A stretch of DNA of 64,000 nt from Halorubrum sp. Hd13 (GTDB taxonomy: Archaea > Halobacteriota > Halobacteria > Halobacteriales > Haloferacaceae). Location: assembly GCF_002252755.1 (NCBI RefSeq), contig NZ_NHOY01000121.1:1-64000 (forward strand). The letters are read 5' to 3'. Positions 24,632 through 33,581 of this stretch are shown here, one piece after another; position 1 is the stretch's first letter, and each line of letters starts with the position of its first letter. Both the position numbers and the translations under genes were made by a program. The notes beneath the pieces were generated by a model. The model ran no database searches. It worked only from the letters and a program-made list of their open reading frames with translations, and was not told the origin of the DNA.

Positions 24632-26020
24632 CTACGACTCCGTGCCGATCGCGTCGTCGACGGCGTCCACCGAGTCGTCGGCGGTACGCCCCGGGAGGAA
24701 CGTCCCGGTCTCGCGGCGAACGCCGACGAGCAGCGCGACCCCCGCGGCGAGCGGCATGACCGCGCAGGCGGCGTAGATCGGCGCGAAGCCGACCGTCTCG
24801 ATCAGCGGTAACGACACCATCGGCCCGAGCCCGCCGCCGATGTCGCCGAACACGTTGTTCGTCCCGGAGGCCCGCCCCATCCGCTCGTCGGGGGTCAGGT
24901 CGGCGAGCAGCGCCATCATCGGGCCGCTCGTTCCGCCCTGTCCGGCGCCGATGAAGACGCAGGCGAGCGCGAGGTCGACGACCGATCCCGACCGGGCGAG
25001 CAGCAGGAACCCGACAAACGAAACGACGAGGAAGGTCAACAGGATCGGCGTGCGCGACTCCCGCGTGTCCGATATCCGACCGCCGACGATCATGAAGAAG
25101 GAGGCGGAGACGACGGTGCCGGCCATGAACAGCCCCGAGGTCCCCTGCGGGGCGAGCCCGAACAGGGAGATGTCGTTCTCGCCGAGGAACAGCACGAGCG
25201 TGGAGAACAGCGCGCCGATGTACGCGAACAGGAGCCCGAAGTTGACGAGCCCGACGGTGAGCGCGGGGACCGAGGTGTCGACGTCCCACGGCTTGATCGA
25301 GTCCCCCGAGCGGTCGCCCGTGACGTGCGTCTCCGGGACGTACCGGTGGGCCACGACGCTGGCGGTGAGCGCGAACGCGGCGGCGACGGCGAAGGCGGCC
25401 GCGTTGCCCGCCAGTGACGAGACGACCCCGCCGAGCACGAGCCCGGCCGGGAACCCCATCGTGATCCCGCCGCGGACGACGCCCATGTTCGTCCCGCGCG
25501 ACCCGCTGTCGGAGAGGTCGGCGGCGATGGTGTAGGCGGTCGCGAACACCGCGGCGGAGCCGAACCCCCAGAGGACCCGCGCGAGGAGGAACCACGTCTC
25601 CGGCGCGACGAAGACAGACAACGGGGCGAGCCACCAGTCCGGGCCGATCGCGACGGCGCCGACCGCGGCCCGCGGGAGCGCCGCCGCGAGCGGGCGGAGC
25701 GACTCGGCCGGCGGCATCGCGAGCGCGACGACGTACCCGAGCGTCGCGATTCCCTCGACCAGCAGTCCGTACACGAACGGCTTGCGCGTCCCGTACCTGT
25801 CGACGAGGGCGCCGGCCGGCCCGTTCGCGACGAGCCGCACCCAGCGGTTCGCCGAGAGGATGACGCCGACCATGAACGCCGAGATTCCGAGGACGGCGCC
25901 GAGGTTCGGCAGGATCGGGAAGACGACTCCGCCGCCGAACCCGACGAAGAACGTGCTGGCGATGACAGCGAGCAGCACGGTGGGCGGGCGATCGAAGCCG
26001 AACCGTCCCATCTCAGACAC
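24632..26020 (-). CDS. MFS efflux transporter
   Basis: A 462-residue, roughly twelve-span major facilitator. The loop GALVDRYGTRKPFVYG after the second span and VGGRISDTRESRTP in the second half are the conserved MFS loops. The C-terminus is acidic (ADDSVDAVDDAIGTES). It lies 72 bases after a TetR-type regulator on the same strand, which suggests drug or metabolite export induced by a small ligand. A start three codons later (MGRFGFD) is equally possible. Confidence 0.87.
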   Translation of the reverse strand: MSEMGRFGFDRPPTVLLAVIASTFFVGFGGGVVFPILPNLGAVLGISAFMVGVILSANRWVRLVANGPAGALVDRYGTRKPFVYGLLVEGIATLGYVVALAMPPAESLRPLAAALPRAAVGAVAIGPDWWLAPLSVFVAPETWFLLARVLWGFGSAAVFATAYTIAADLSDSGSRGTNMGVVRGGITMGFPAGLVLGGVVSSLAGNAAAFAVAAAFALTASVVAHRYVPETHVTGDRSGDSIKPWDVDTSVPALTVGLVNFGLLFAYIGALFSTLVLFLGENDISLFGLAPQGTSGLFMAGTVVSASFFMIVGGRISDTRESRTPILLTFLVVSFVGFLLLARSGSVVDLALACVFIGAGQGGTSGPMMALLADLTPDERMGRASGTNNVFGDIGGGLGPMVSLPLIETVGFAPIYAACAVMPLAAGVALLVGVRRETGTFLPGRTADDSVDAVDDAIGTES

Positions 26021-26092
26021 CTCGCGGGGACGCCGCGTCTCCTTCGCGCCGTTCCGGCGCCGACCCGTTCCCCGACCGCGTCGGTGTCGCGG

Positions 26093-26899
26093 TCATTCCG
26101 TCTCGTCGTCGCGGCTCATCGCGGCGATCCCGTCCTCAAGCGAGGGGAGCGCCACCCCATCGGCGAGCAGCGGCGCGACGATCCGCTGGAGGGTCGCCTC
26201 GGCGACCCGCCGGGTGTATGTCGGCTCGGGGAGGTCGTCGACGGCCGTCGCGTCGCCGCCCTCGGCGGTAGCGCCGTCACCGTCCGCGTCGGCCTCGTCA
26301 CTATCGCCCGCCCCGTCGGCCTCGTCTCCATCGCCCGCCCCGTCGGCCTCGTCTCTATCGCCCGCCCCGTCGCCGTCCCCGCCGGTGAGCGTGATCTGTC
26401 GGGTCCGCGCGCCGTCGAGCGTCGCGACCACGAGCGCCGCCGTCTCCTCGACGTCGACCTCGCGGAACGTCCCGTTCTCGATCCCCGATTCGAGGATGTC
26501 GGCGACGGTGCCGCGGAGCAGGCGGTCGCTCCTGACCAGCTGTTCCCGGATCCGCTCGTTGAACGGCCCCTGCGTCCGGAGTTCGAGGAGGGCGATGTGG
26601 AACGCCTCGCGGTCGACGGCGTCGGCCTCGAAGACGAACCAGCCGACGAACCCCGCGAGCCGCTCGATCGGGGGCTCGTCGGCGTGAGCTCGGATCCGAG
26701 CCTCGGAGTCGGTGATGACGTAGTCGAGGAACGCGACGAGCAGGTCCTCCTTCGTGTCGTAGTGGTAGTGGAGCAGGGACTTGCTCTTCGAGCACTCGTC
26801 GGCGATGTCCTGCATCGTCACGTCGGCGTAGCCGTGGGCGCGGAGCGCGCGGTAGACCCCGTCCATGATCTCCTCGGCCGCGCTCGGCTGATCGCTCAT
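26093..26899 (-). CDS. TetR family transcriptional regulator with acidic repeat insert
   Basis: A 268-residue regulator. Residues 10-56 are the TetR helix-turn-helix (VYRALRAHGYADVTMQDIA, then SKSLLHYHYDTKEDLL). The ligand domain follows to about residue 175. It is then broken by a 45-residue Gly/Asp/Ala/Glu insert (GDGDGAGDRDEADGAG type) encoded by a 27-bp tandem repeat, before a last helix pair (YTRRVAEATLQRIVAPLL). A perfect 18-base palindrome lies directly before the start codon, so it very likely represses itself and the downstream MFS gene. Confidence 0.9.
   Translation of the reverse strand: MSDQPSAAEEIMDGVYRALRAHGYADVTMQDIADECSKSKSLLHYHYDTKEDLLVAFLDYVITDSEARIRAHADEPPIERLAGFVGWFVFEADAVDREAFHIALLELRTQGPFNERIREQLVRSDRLLRGTVADILESGIENGTFREVDVEETAALVVATLDGARTRQITLTGGDGDGAGDRDEADGAGDGDEADGAGDSDEADADGDGATAEGGDATAVDDLPEPTYTRRVAEATLQRIVAPLLADGVALPSLEDGIAAMSRDDETE
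26291..26371. repeat. 27-bp tandem repeat inside the TetR gene
   Basis: Three contiguous copies of a 27-base unit starting at 26291, 26318 and 26345 with small differences. They keep the reading frame and encode DEADGAGDG-type acidic repeats. Confidence 0.9.
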
Positions 26900-26917
26900 T
26901 GACTGACCGGTCAGTCA
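26900..26917. promoter_or_regulatory. TetR operator, perfect palindrome
   Basis: TGACTGACCGGTCAGTCA is a perfect 18-base palindrome ending one base before the TetR start codon on the minus strand. Its place between the expected TATA region (about 26925) and the ATG means a bound dimer would block transcription. Confidence 0.85.
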
Positions 26918-27123
26918 GCGACCGGTAAATCCCTATCGGTCGGGGTTCGAACGGCCGGTTCGCGGGTCGCCTTCGGTCCCCGTTCGTCGACTGCCGACCC
27001 CCGCTCGCTGCCCGTCGGGCCGCGTTTCCCGACCGTCGACCGCCGGGCCGCGACTGGACCGGCGGCTCACGGGCGTAGAACGGTCGAAAAGCCGATACAA
27101 CCTCGAAACGTCGACGTCAGCGG

Positions 27124-27318
27124 TTACAGACGGGTGACGTTCGTGGCGCGCGGACCCTTGTCCGCCTCCTCGATGTCGAACTCGACTTCCTGACCTTCCT
27201 CCAGGTCCGGGCCGCCGACGTCCTCCATGTGGAAGAACACGTCCTCGTCCGCGTCGTCAGTCTCGATAAATCCGTAGCCGCCGGTGTCGTTGAAGAAGTC
27301 AACCTTCCCTTTCGCCAT
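27124..27318 (-). CDS. Cold-shock domain protein
   Basis: A 64-residue cold-shock protein with RNP1-like GGYGFIETDD and RNP2-like EDVFFHMEDV, starting MAKGKVDFFN. It binds single-stranded RNA or DNA as a chaperone. It is more acidic than bacterial CspA, as expected for a halophile. A TATA box on the coding strand (TTTTATG, about 27344-27350) lies about 28 bases before the ATG. Confidence 0.95.
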   Translation of the reverse strand: MAKGKVDFFNDTGGYGFIETDDADEDVFFHMEDVGGPDLEEGQEVEFDIEEADKGPRATNVTRL

Positions 27319-27343
27319 TGCGTCCGTAAGAGCGGGAGGAGTA

Positions 27344-27350
27344 CATAAAA
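27344..27350 (-). promoter_or_regulatory. TATA box of the cold-shock gene
   Basis: The plus strand reads CATAAAA, giving TTTTATG on the coding strand, centred about 29 bases before the start codon. This fits a leaderless transcript. Confidence 0.6.
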
Positions 27351-27472
27351 GGCTTCCGCGAGCGGGGGCTCTGTGTCAAGAGCAAACACACCCCCGATAC
27401 GGCGGGCCGCTGTCGGGGTCGATCCCGCCGTGTTAGAAACTACTATACGACCCCAGTGCGGAACCGTTAGAT

Positions 27473-27898
27473 ATGAGTCAGTCGTACAATCGAGGCCTCA
27501 TTGAGGACTTCAGTCGGTGGCGGGAGTTCGAGGCGGGGATGTGGGCCTGGATCTTCCATAAGTTCACGGGCTGGGTGCTTATCGGATACCTGTTCACCCA
27601 CATCGCCGTGTTGAGTACCGGTATCCCTGCGGCAGGCGCGAGCGAAGCCGCGATCATGGCCGGAGAGGACGTGTACACCCAGACGATCGTCAGCCTCGAG
27701 AGCCTGCTGTTGGTGCGGCTCTTGGAGGTCGGCCTGCTCGCGGTGGCCGTGTTCCACATGCTCAACGGCACCCGGCTCCTCCTCGTCGACCTCGGGGTCG
27801 GCCTGGACGCACAAGACAAGAGCTTCTACGCGTCACTCATCCTGACCGGAGCGATCACCGTCGCGTCGGTGCCGACGTTCATCGCGGGGGCGTTCTGA
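27473..27898 (+). CDS. sdhC: Succinate dehydrogenase cytochrome b556 subunit
   Basis: A 141-residue membrane subunit with three hydrophobic spans. [18 protein letters not shown] contains the haem-ligand-type histidines and [15 protein letters not shown] is typical of SdhC. It anchors the complex and passes electrons to the quinone pool. First gene of sdhCDBA; the next gene starts one base after its stop codon. A TATA-like ACTATAC lies about 30 bases before the ATG. Confidence 0.92.
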   Translation: MSQSYNRGLIEDFSRWREFEAGMWAWIFHKFTGWVLIGYLFTHIAVLSTGIPAAGASEAAIMAGEDVYTQTIVSLESLLLVRLLEVGLLAVAVFHMLNGTRLLLVDLGVGLDAQDKSFYASLILTGAITVASVPTFIAGAF

Positions 27899-27899
27899 G

Positions 27900-28271
27900 A
27901 TGGCGGAGCGCTACTCCTCGTTCAAATCCGGCGGTCGGATGTGGCTGCTCCAGCGGGTCACGGCGGCGTTCCTGCTCGTCGTGCTGGCGTTCCACTTCTT
28001 CCTGCTCCACTTCGTCCACCACGCTGACGAGGTGTCGTTCCTCGCCAGCTCGGGGCGGATGGAGAGCCTGAGCTACTACTCGCTGATGATCCTCTTCCTC
28101 GTGACGGCGACGTTCCACGGGGTCAACGGCGTCTACAACGCCCTCGTCAACCAGGGACTCACCGGCACCAAACGCACCGTCATCAAGTGGACCCTCGTCG
28201 CCGCGAGCGCGGTCCTGATCGTTCAGGGCGTGCGCACCGCGAACGCGTGGGCGGGAATCGGACTCTACTGA
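27900..28271 (+). CDS. sdhD: Succinate dehydrogenase membrane anchor subunit
   Basis: A 123-residue, three-span subunit. MWLLQRVTAAFLLVVLAFHFF supplies the first helix and TFHGVNGVYNALV the conserved helix near the quinone site. It pairs with SdhC to bind the SdhAB head. One base separates it from sdhC and seven from sdhB, indicating a single transcript. Confidence 0.9.
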   Translation: MAERYSSFKSGGRMWLLQRVTAAFLLVVLAFHFFLLHFVHHADEVSFLASSGRMESLSYYSLMILFLVTATFHGVNGVYNALVNQGLTGTKRTVIKWTLVAASAVLIVQGVRTANAWAGIGLY

Positions 28272-28278
28272 ACCGACC

Positions 28279-29169
28279 ATGAGCACACAGATACCGAAGC
28301 AGACCGAGGAATCGAGCGAGACCGAAGCGGAGACCGACGTCGCCTCCAAGGGCGACGAACGGCGGGCCGAGAAGCGCCGCCGGGCCGCGGAGGAACGCGC
28401 CCGCAGACAGGCCGAGGAGGCCGAGAAGGCCGCGGCCGACGAGGACACGATCGAGCTGAAGGTGTTCCGATACGACCCGGAGGTGGAGGGGAAACAGGAA
28501 CCCCGATTCGACACGTTCCACGTTCCCTTCACGAAGGGGATGACCGTCCTCGACGCCCTGATGTACTCGCGGGATAACTACGACTCCTCGCTCACGTTCC
28601 GTCACTCCTGTCGGCAGGCGGTGTGCGGTTCGGACGCCATGTTCGTCAACGGCGGCCAGAAGCTGGCGTGTAAGACGCAGATCGTCGACCTCGAGGAGCC
28701 GATCCGCGTCGAGCCGCTCCCGCACGCCGAGGTCGAGAAGGACCTCGTCGTCGACATGGAGCACTTCTACGACCAGATGGAGGCCGTCGAGCCGTACTTC
28801 CAGACGGACGAGTACCCCGACGGGGAGCTGGAGGAGCAGCGCCAGACGCGGGAGAACCGCGAGAAGGTGAAGATGTCGACGCGCTGCATCTGGTGCGGCG
28901 CGTGCATGTCCTCGTGTAACATCGCCGCCGGCGACAACGAGTACCTCGGGCCCGCCGCGATCAACAAGGCGTACCGGTTCGCCATGGACGAGCGCGAGGG
29001 CGAGGAGATGAAACAGAAGCGGCTGGAGATCATCGAGCAGGAGCACGGCGTCTGGCGGTGTCAGACCCAGTTCTCCTGTACCGAAGTGTGCCCGAAGGAC
29101 ATCCCCCTCACCGAGCACATCCAGGAGCTGAAGCGCGAAGCGGTGAAGAACAACCTGAAGTTCTGGTAA
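28279..29169 (+). CDS. sdhB: Succinate dehydrogenase iron-sulfur subunit
   Basis: A 296-residue iron-sulfur protein. The 2Fe-2S site is SCRQAVCGSD...LAC and the 4Fe-4S/3Fe-4S sites are CIWCGACMSSC and QFSCTEVCPKDIP. The Asp in GSD replaces a cysteine as in several bacterial SdhB proteins. An N-terminal charged extension of about 55 residues, rich in Glu, Arg and Ala, precedes the ferredoxin fold and is longer than in bacterial homologues; such coils occur in haloarchaea. It carries electrons from SdhA to the membrane subunits. Confidence 0.95.
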   Translation: MSTQIPKQTEESSETEAETDVASKGDERRAEKRRRAAEERARRQAEEAEKAAADEDTIELKVFRYDPEVEGKQEPRFDTFHVPFTKGMTVLDALMYSRDNYDSSLTFRHSCRQAVCGSDAMFVNGGQKLACKTQIVDLEEPIRVEPLPHAEVEKDLVVDMEHFYDQMEAVEPYFQTDEYPDGELEEQRQTRENREKVKMSTRCIWCGACMSSCNIAAGDNEYLGPAAINKAYRFAMDEREGEEMKQKRLEIIEQEHGVWRCQTQFSCTEVCPKDIPLTEHIQELKREAVKNNLKFW

Positions 29170-29222
29170 CGGCGGGAGACACTCTCAAGGGCATTCGGAA
29201 CCAACCGACTATCATAACCACA

Positions 29223-31052
29223 ATGCACGAACACGACGTCATCGTTGTCGGCGCCGGGGGGGCGGGACTCCGGGCGGCGATCGCAGCACAGGAAGCCGGG
29301 GCCGACGTGGCCATCGTCTCGAAACTGCACCCGGTCCGCTCGCACACGGGCGCGGCCGAGGGAGGAATTAACGCGGCGCTGCGCGACGCCGACTCCTGGC
29401 AGGACCACGCATACGACACCATGAAGGGGTCGGACTACCTCGGCGACGCGCCGGCGGTCGAGGCGCTCTGTCAGGAGAGCCCGGAGGAGGTCATCCAGCT
29501 GGAACACTGGGGAATGCCGTTCTCCCGCGAGGAGGACGGTCGCGTCTCCCAGCGCCCGTTCGGCGGGCTCTCGTTCCCCCGGACGACGTACGCCGGCGCC
29601 GAGACCGGCCACCAGATGCTCCACACGATGTACGAGCAGGTGGTCAAACGCGGCGTTACGGTGTACGACGAGTGGCACGTGATGGACCTCGCCGTCACCG
29701 ACGAGGACGACCCGGCCGACCGCACCTGCCACGGCGTCGTCGCCTACGACATCCAGAGCGGCGAGGTCAGCGGCTTCCGCGCCGACAACGGCGTCATCCT
29801 CGCGACGGGGGGGATGGGGCAGGTGTTCGACCACACCACCAACGCGGTCGCGAACACCGGCGACGGCGTCGCGATGGCGTACCGCGCCGGCGTCCCGATG
29901 GAGGACATGGAGTTCATCCAGTTCCACCCGACCACGCTGCCGTCGACGGGGGTCCTGATCTCGGAGGGGGTCCGCGGCGAGGGCGGCATCCTCTACAACA
30001 GCGAGGGCGAGCGGTTCATGTTCGAGCACGGCTACGCGAACAACGACGGCGAGCTCGCCTCCCGCGACGTGGTCTCCCGCGCCGAGCTGACCGAGGTCAA
30101 CGAGGGGCGCGGCATCGAGGACGAGTACGTCCACCTCGACATGCGCCACTTGGGCGAGGAGCGCATCCTCGACCGGCTGGAGAACATCCTCCACCTCGCG
30201 GAGGACTTCGAGGGCGCCGACGGGCTCACGGAGCCGATGCCCGTCAAGCCCGGTCAGCACTACGCGATGGGCGGCATCGAGACGAACGAGCACGGCGAAA
30301 CCGCCATCGACGGGCTGTACGCCGCCGGCGAGTGCGCCTGCGCGTCGGTCCACGGCGCGAACCGCCTCGGCGGCAACGCGCTCCCGGAGCTCATCGTCTT
30401 CGGCAAGCGCGCCGGTCGTCACGCCGCCGGCGAGGACATGGGCGAGGCAACGGTCACGACCGGGAAAGACGGCGAGTGGGAGGCCGCCGACTACGAGTTC
30501 GAGATCGAGGTCGGCGAGACGGGCGGGAAGGGCCCCGCCGCGGCCGACGGCGGCGCGGTGGCGTCCGACGCCGAGAGCGTCCTCGGTGCCACCGTCGAGC
30601 GCGCCAAGGACCGAGTCGACGAGCTCCTCGCGCGCAAGGGCCGCAACCACGCGGAGATCCGCTCGAAGGTCCAAGAGACGATGACGGCCAACGTCAACGT
30701 GTTCCGCGAGGAGGGCCGGCTCGAGGAGACGCTCGGCGACCTCCGCGAGGCGCGGGAGGCGTACAAGGACGTCGCCGTCTCCGACCCGTCACGGACGTTC
30801 AACACCGACCTGATCCACACGATGGAGACGCGGAACATCCTCGACATCGCCGAGGCGCTCACGATGGGCGCGCTCGCGCGCAAGGAGTTCCGCGGCGCTC
30901 ACTGGCGGAAGGAACACCAAGAACGCAAAGACGAGAACTGGCTGAAGCACACGCTCGTCTCGTGGAACGACGGCGAGCCGGAGCTGTGGTATAAGCCGAC
31001 GATCCTCGAGGGCGAGAACAAGACGTACGAGCCGAAGAGCCGGTCGTACTGA
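29223..31052 (+). CDS. sdhA: Succinate dehydrogenase flavoprotein subunit
   Basis: A 609-residue flavoprotein oxidising succinate to fumarate. The FAD-binding Rossmann motif is VVGAGGAGLRAA at the N-terminus. The histidine that binds FAD covalently lies in RSHTGAAEGGIN. The capping and active-site segments include GGMGQVFDHTTNA, FHPTTLPSTG and GANRLGGNALPE. The ATG at 29223 gives the canonical start MHEHDVIVVGAG; an open extension upstream overlaps sdhB and is not needed. Last gene of the operon. Confidence 0.95.
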   Translation: MHEHDVIVVGAGGAGLRAAIAAQEAGADVAIVSKLHPVRSHTGAAEGGINAALRDADSWQDHAYDTMKGSDYLGDAPAVEALCQESPEEVIQLEHWGMPFSREEDGRVSQRPFGGLSFPRTTYAGAETGHQMLHTMYEQVVKRGVTVYDEWHVMDLAVTDEDDPADRTCHGVVAYDIQSGEVSGFRADNGVILATGGMGQVFDHTTNAVANTGDGVAMAYRAGVPMEDMEFIQFHPTTLPSTGVLISEGVRGEGGILYNSEGERFMFEHGYANNDGELASRDVVSRAELTEVNEGRGIEDEYVHLDMRHLGEERILDRLENILHLAEDFEGADGLTEPMPVKPGQHYAMGGIETNEHGETAIDGLYAAGECACASVHGANRLGGNALPELIVFGKRAGRHAAGEDMGEATVTTGKDGEWEAADYEFEIEVGETGGKGPAAADGGAVASDAESVLGATVERAKDRVDELLARKGRNHAEIRSKVQETMTANVNVFREEGRLEETLGDLREAREAYKDVAVSDPSRTFNTDLIHTMETRNILDIAEALTMGALARKEFRGAHWRKEHQERKDENWLKHTLVSWNDGEPELWYKPTILEGENKTYEPKSRSY

Positions 31053-31318
31053 GCCGTCGGACGCGACGCGATCGCGCCGACCCGGTCGCCCCGGGGCGAC
31101 CGGGTCGGGCACGATCGTTCCGGATCGTTCACGGTCTCCTATCCGTCGTCGGTCGAAAGAGTCGGCGCGTTCCGGCGTCGACACTCTCTGCGCGGCGATC
31201 TCGCGATCGACGAACTGTCGTTTTTGGCCGATAGGAACCGTCTCGTTACCGTTCCGATCGATTACGACGATCGTTGAATAGGGGATTTATTATCGTCGAA
31301 CTCGACGCTTCGGACAAG

Positions 31319-31537
31319 ATGTTAGAGACACGCACCGCGGCGCCGGCCCTGCCGTCGGAGCTGCAGTCGCCCCGCGCGAAGCTCGTGTACCTGTACCTGA
31401 CGACGAACGGCGACGCGACCGTCTCGGAGATGGGCGACTCGCTCGGGATGAAGAAGATCTCGCTGTACAGCATCCTGAAGACCCTCAAGCGAGAGGGGAT
31501 GGTCGACTGCGACGGCGAATCCTACCAGCTGAACTGA
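31319..31537 (+). CDS. Small winged-helix regulator (MarR/TrmB-like)
   Basis: A 72-residue single winged helix: LQSPRAKLVYLYLTTNGDATVSEM, recognition helix MKKISLYSILKTLKREGMV and wing CDGESYQLN. It matches haloarchaeal one-domain DNA-binding proteins. The ATG at 31319 is preferred over an upstream TTG because a TATA-like TTTATTAT lies about 30 bases before it. The target is unknown; it is a single-gene unit after sdhA. Confidence 0.8.
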   Translation: MLETRTAAPALPSELQSPRAKLVYLYLTTNGDATVSEMGDSLGMKKISLYSILKTLKREGMVDCDGESYQLN

Positions 31538-31615
31538 GCCCTCGCCCCGCCGCGTTCTGAAGACTCCGCGACCCCCCAGCGGAGCGTTTAGGGGCTCGCG
31601 GGACGCAGTACGTCC

Positions 31616-32251
31616 GTGGACGCGAATCAACAGGAGTTCCGGAACCCGTTCGGGATGGACACGGCCTGCGAGAACTGCCCCGAGCTGTGCGACGCGCGGG
31701 AGCGCGTCGTCCACGGGTACGGTGACGTGGGCGCCGAGTTCCTCGTCGTCGGGACCGGGCCGACCGCGGCCGCCGAGGAGAACGGCGTCCCGTTCACGGG
31801 CGCGGAGGGCGGCGAGCGGGTCCAGTCCATTTTCGCCGACCTCGGGTTCGTGCGCTCGTCGCCGGACGCGGCGGAGCCGGACGTTCAGAACGTCTTCTTC
31901 ACGAGCCTGACGCGCTGCCGACACCCGGAGCGCGAGCCGACCGACCGCGAGGTCGACACCTGCGAGCCGTTCCTCAACGCGGAGATCCGGATGATCAACC
32001 CGCAGATAATCGTCCCCGTCGGGGAGCGGCCGCTCCGCGAACTCGCGGTCGAGTACACGACGCGGCGCCCCGACTCCTTCGACGTCGACGCCGAGCACGC
32101 GACGACCATCCGCGGCCGCGGGTTCGAGCTGGTGCCGATGAAGGAGCCGGAGTCGATGACCGACGCCGAGGCCGACGCTTTTCGCGATCACATGCGCGAG
32201 AACGTGTTGAGCCGGGATTACCGGCAGACGAAGGGCCGGCAGAGCCGCTGA
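31616..32251 (+). CDS. Uracil-DNA glycosylase-superfamily protein, divergent
   Basis: A 211-residue protein with the family 4 UDG layout. Four candidate iron-sulfur cysteines are at 18, 21, 101 and 116 (TACENCPEL; LTRCRHPEREPTDREVDTCEPFL), and a GVPFTGAEG segment matches the PFVGxAG loop. The usual catalytic GExPG is VGTGPTAAAEENG here, lacking the Glu, and the C-terminal HP motif is replaced by VPMKEPESM. The fold and cluster are kept but activity is doubtful. The start is a GTG at 31616. It stands alone. Confidence 0.75.
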   Translation: MDANQQEFRNPFGMDTACENCPELCDARERVVHGYGDVGAEFLVVGTGPTAAAEENGVPFTGAEGGERVQSIFADLGFVRSSPDAAEPDVQNVFFTSLTRCRHPEREPTDREVDTCEPFLNAEIRMINPQIIVPVGERPLRELAVEYTTRRPDSFDVDAEHATTIRGRGFELVPMKEPESMTDAEADAFRDHMRENVLSRDYRQTKGRQSR

Positions 32252-32314
32252 CAACCGAATTCCGGGGCGTCGCGAACCGCCGGTACAGCGATCTACCGGT
32301 GCCGCGAACCGCCG

Positions 32315-33490
32315 TCAGTCTTCGAGGTCGACGTCGCGGAGGATCTCCTCGGTCGCGTCCCGGCTGTCCGCCCCGAACGCGCAGTCGATGAGGATGTGGC
32401 CGCCGAGTGTCGACGGGGATATCACTTGATCGGCGCCGGCGCGGCGGAGCTTGTCCACGTTTTCGCGCTGCGTCACCGCCGCGACGATCCGCACGTCTGG
32501 GTTGAGCTGGCGGGCGGTAAGGATGGCGAGCGCGTCGCGCGCGTCGTCCTCGGTCGCGACGACGACCGCGCGGGCGCCGTCGAGGTTGACCCGTTCGAGC
32601 GGTTCCACGTCGCTGGGGTCCGCGGTGTACACCGGGACCTCGTGGTCGGCGAGCCGCCGGGCGGCCGTCTCGTCCGGCGTCACCACGGCGTAATCGACGC
32701 CGTCGCGCTCGTCGAGTTCTTCGAGTATCGGTTCCGTCAGGTCCCCGTAGCCGAGCACGAGGACGTGGTCGTCGAGGAGGTCTATCTGTCTGTCTGTCAT
32801 CTTTCCGAGCGCCTTGGAGAGCTGCGCCTCGATGGCGGGCGTGAGGAGGACCCCGAGCGCCACCGCGAACGCGGCGACGTTCATCACGAGCGAGGAGAGC
32901 ACGAACAGCTGGGCGATGTCGGCGGCCGCGCCGGCCTCCGGCGTCACGTCGCCGTAGCCGACCGTGGAGGCGGTGACGACGGTGAAGTAGAAGGCGTCGA
33001 CGATCGTCTCCACCCCGTTGAACTGGTCGCGGAGCGCGTACGTGCCGACCGTTCCGTACGAGACGGCCGTCACGAGCGCTGCGCCCGCCGCGAGCTGCGT
33101 CGGCGACGGGGAGAAGCGCCTGTCGAATCGTCCGCGGTTGTAGACGAGCGGGGGCACCGACAGGACCGACAGCGCGACCAGCGGGAACGACAGCACCGAC
33201 GCCTGCATCAGCCCCTGAATCGCGGTCAGGGGCAGCAGGACCGCCGTGGAGTGCCAACCCACCCGGTAGCCGTTCTTCAGCGCGAAGCCGCTGCCGAGCA
33301 TCGCGAAGCCGGTGATCGTCCCCGTGAATCCGACCGTCTGGCGGACGACGTCGGGGACGAGAGGGGCGAGCGGCCCGTCGACGCCGAGCCCGCCGATCTG
33401 GGCGAGTCCGGCGAGGATCGACAGGACCGCGACCGCGAACGTCAGGGCGATGGACGCCCGCACGGTCACCCAGTCGCGGGTCAGCTCCAT
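32315..33490 (-). CDS. Potassium channel with TrkA-N (RCK) domain
   Basis: A 391-residue ion channel subunit. Hydrophobic segments fill the first 110 residues. The pore helix and selectivity filter follow in FYFTVVTASTVGYGDVTPE (TVGYGD is the potassium filter), then another span. The cytosolic part starts with the Rossmann VLGYGDLTEPILEEL (NAD- or nucleotide-binding RCK-N) and continues to about residue 375. It should gate potassium flux in response to nucleotide state, important in a salt-in cell. It is divergent from the TrkA-C genes that follow. Confidence 0.92.
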   Translation of the reverse strand: MELTRDWVTVRASIALTFAVAVLSILAGLAQIGGLGVDGPLAPLVPDVVRQTVGFTGTITGFAMLGSGFALKNGYRVGWHSTAVLLPLTAIQGLMQASVLSFPLVALSVLSVPPLVYNRGRFDRRFSPSPTQLAAGAALVTAVSYGTVGTYALRDQFNGVETIVDAFYFTVVTASTVGYGDVTPEAGAAADIAQLFVLSSLVMNVAAFAVALGVLLTPAIEAQLSKALGKMTDRQIDLLDDHVLVLGYGDLTEPILEELDERDGVDYAVVTPDETAARRLADHEVPVYTADPSDVEPLERVNLDGARAVVVATEDDARDALAILTARQLNPDVRIVAAVTQRENVDKLRRAGADQVISPSTLGGHILIDCAFGADSRDATEEILRDVDLED

Positions 33491-33581
33491 ACCGGCCCGT
33501 CGCCGAGGCTTGACTTAAACCCCGCGAGGGCGGAGCGGCGGCGGCGACAGGGGTTTAACCTCACCGCCGAGTGTGGGGCGT

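Noticed and set aside
29061-30674. A 537-codon frame opposite sdhA
   Set aside because: Repetitive Val/Arg/Asp-rich shadow of a well-conserved flavoprotein.
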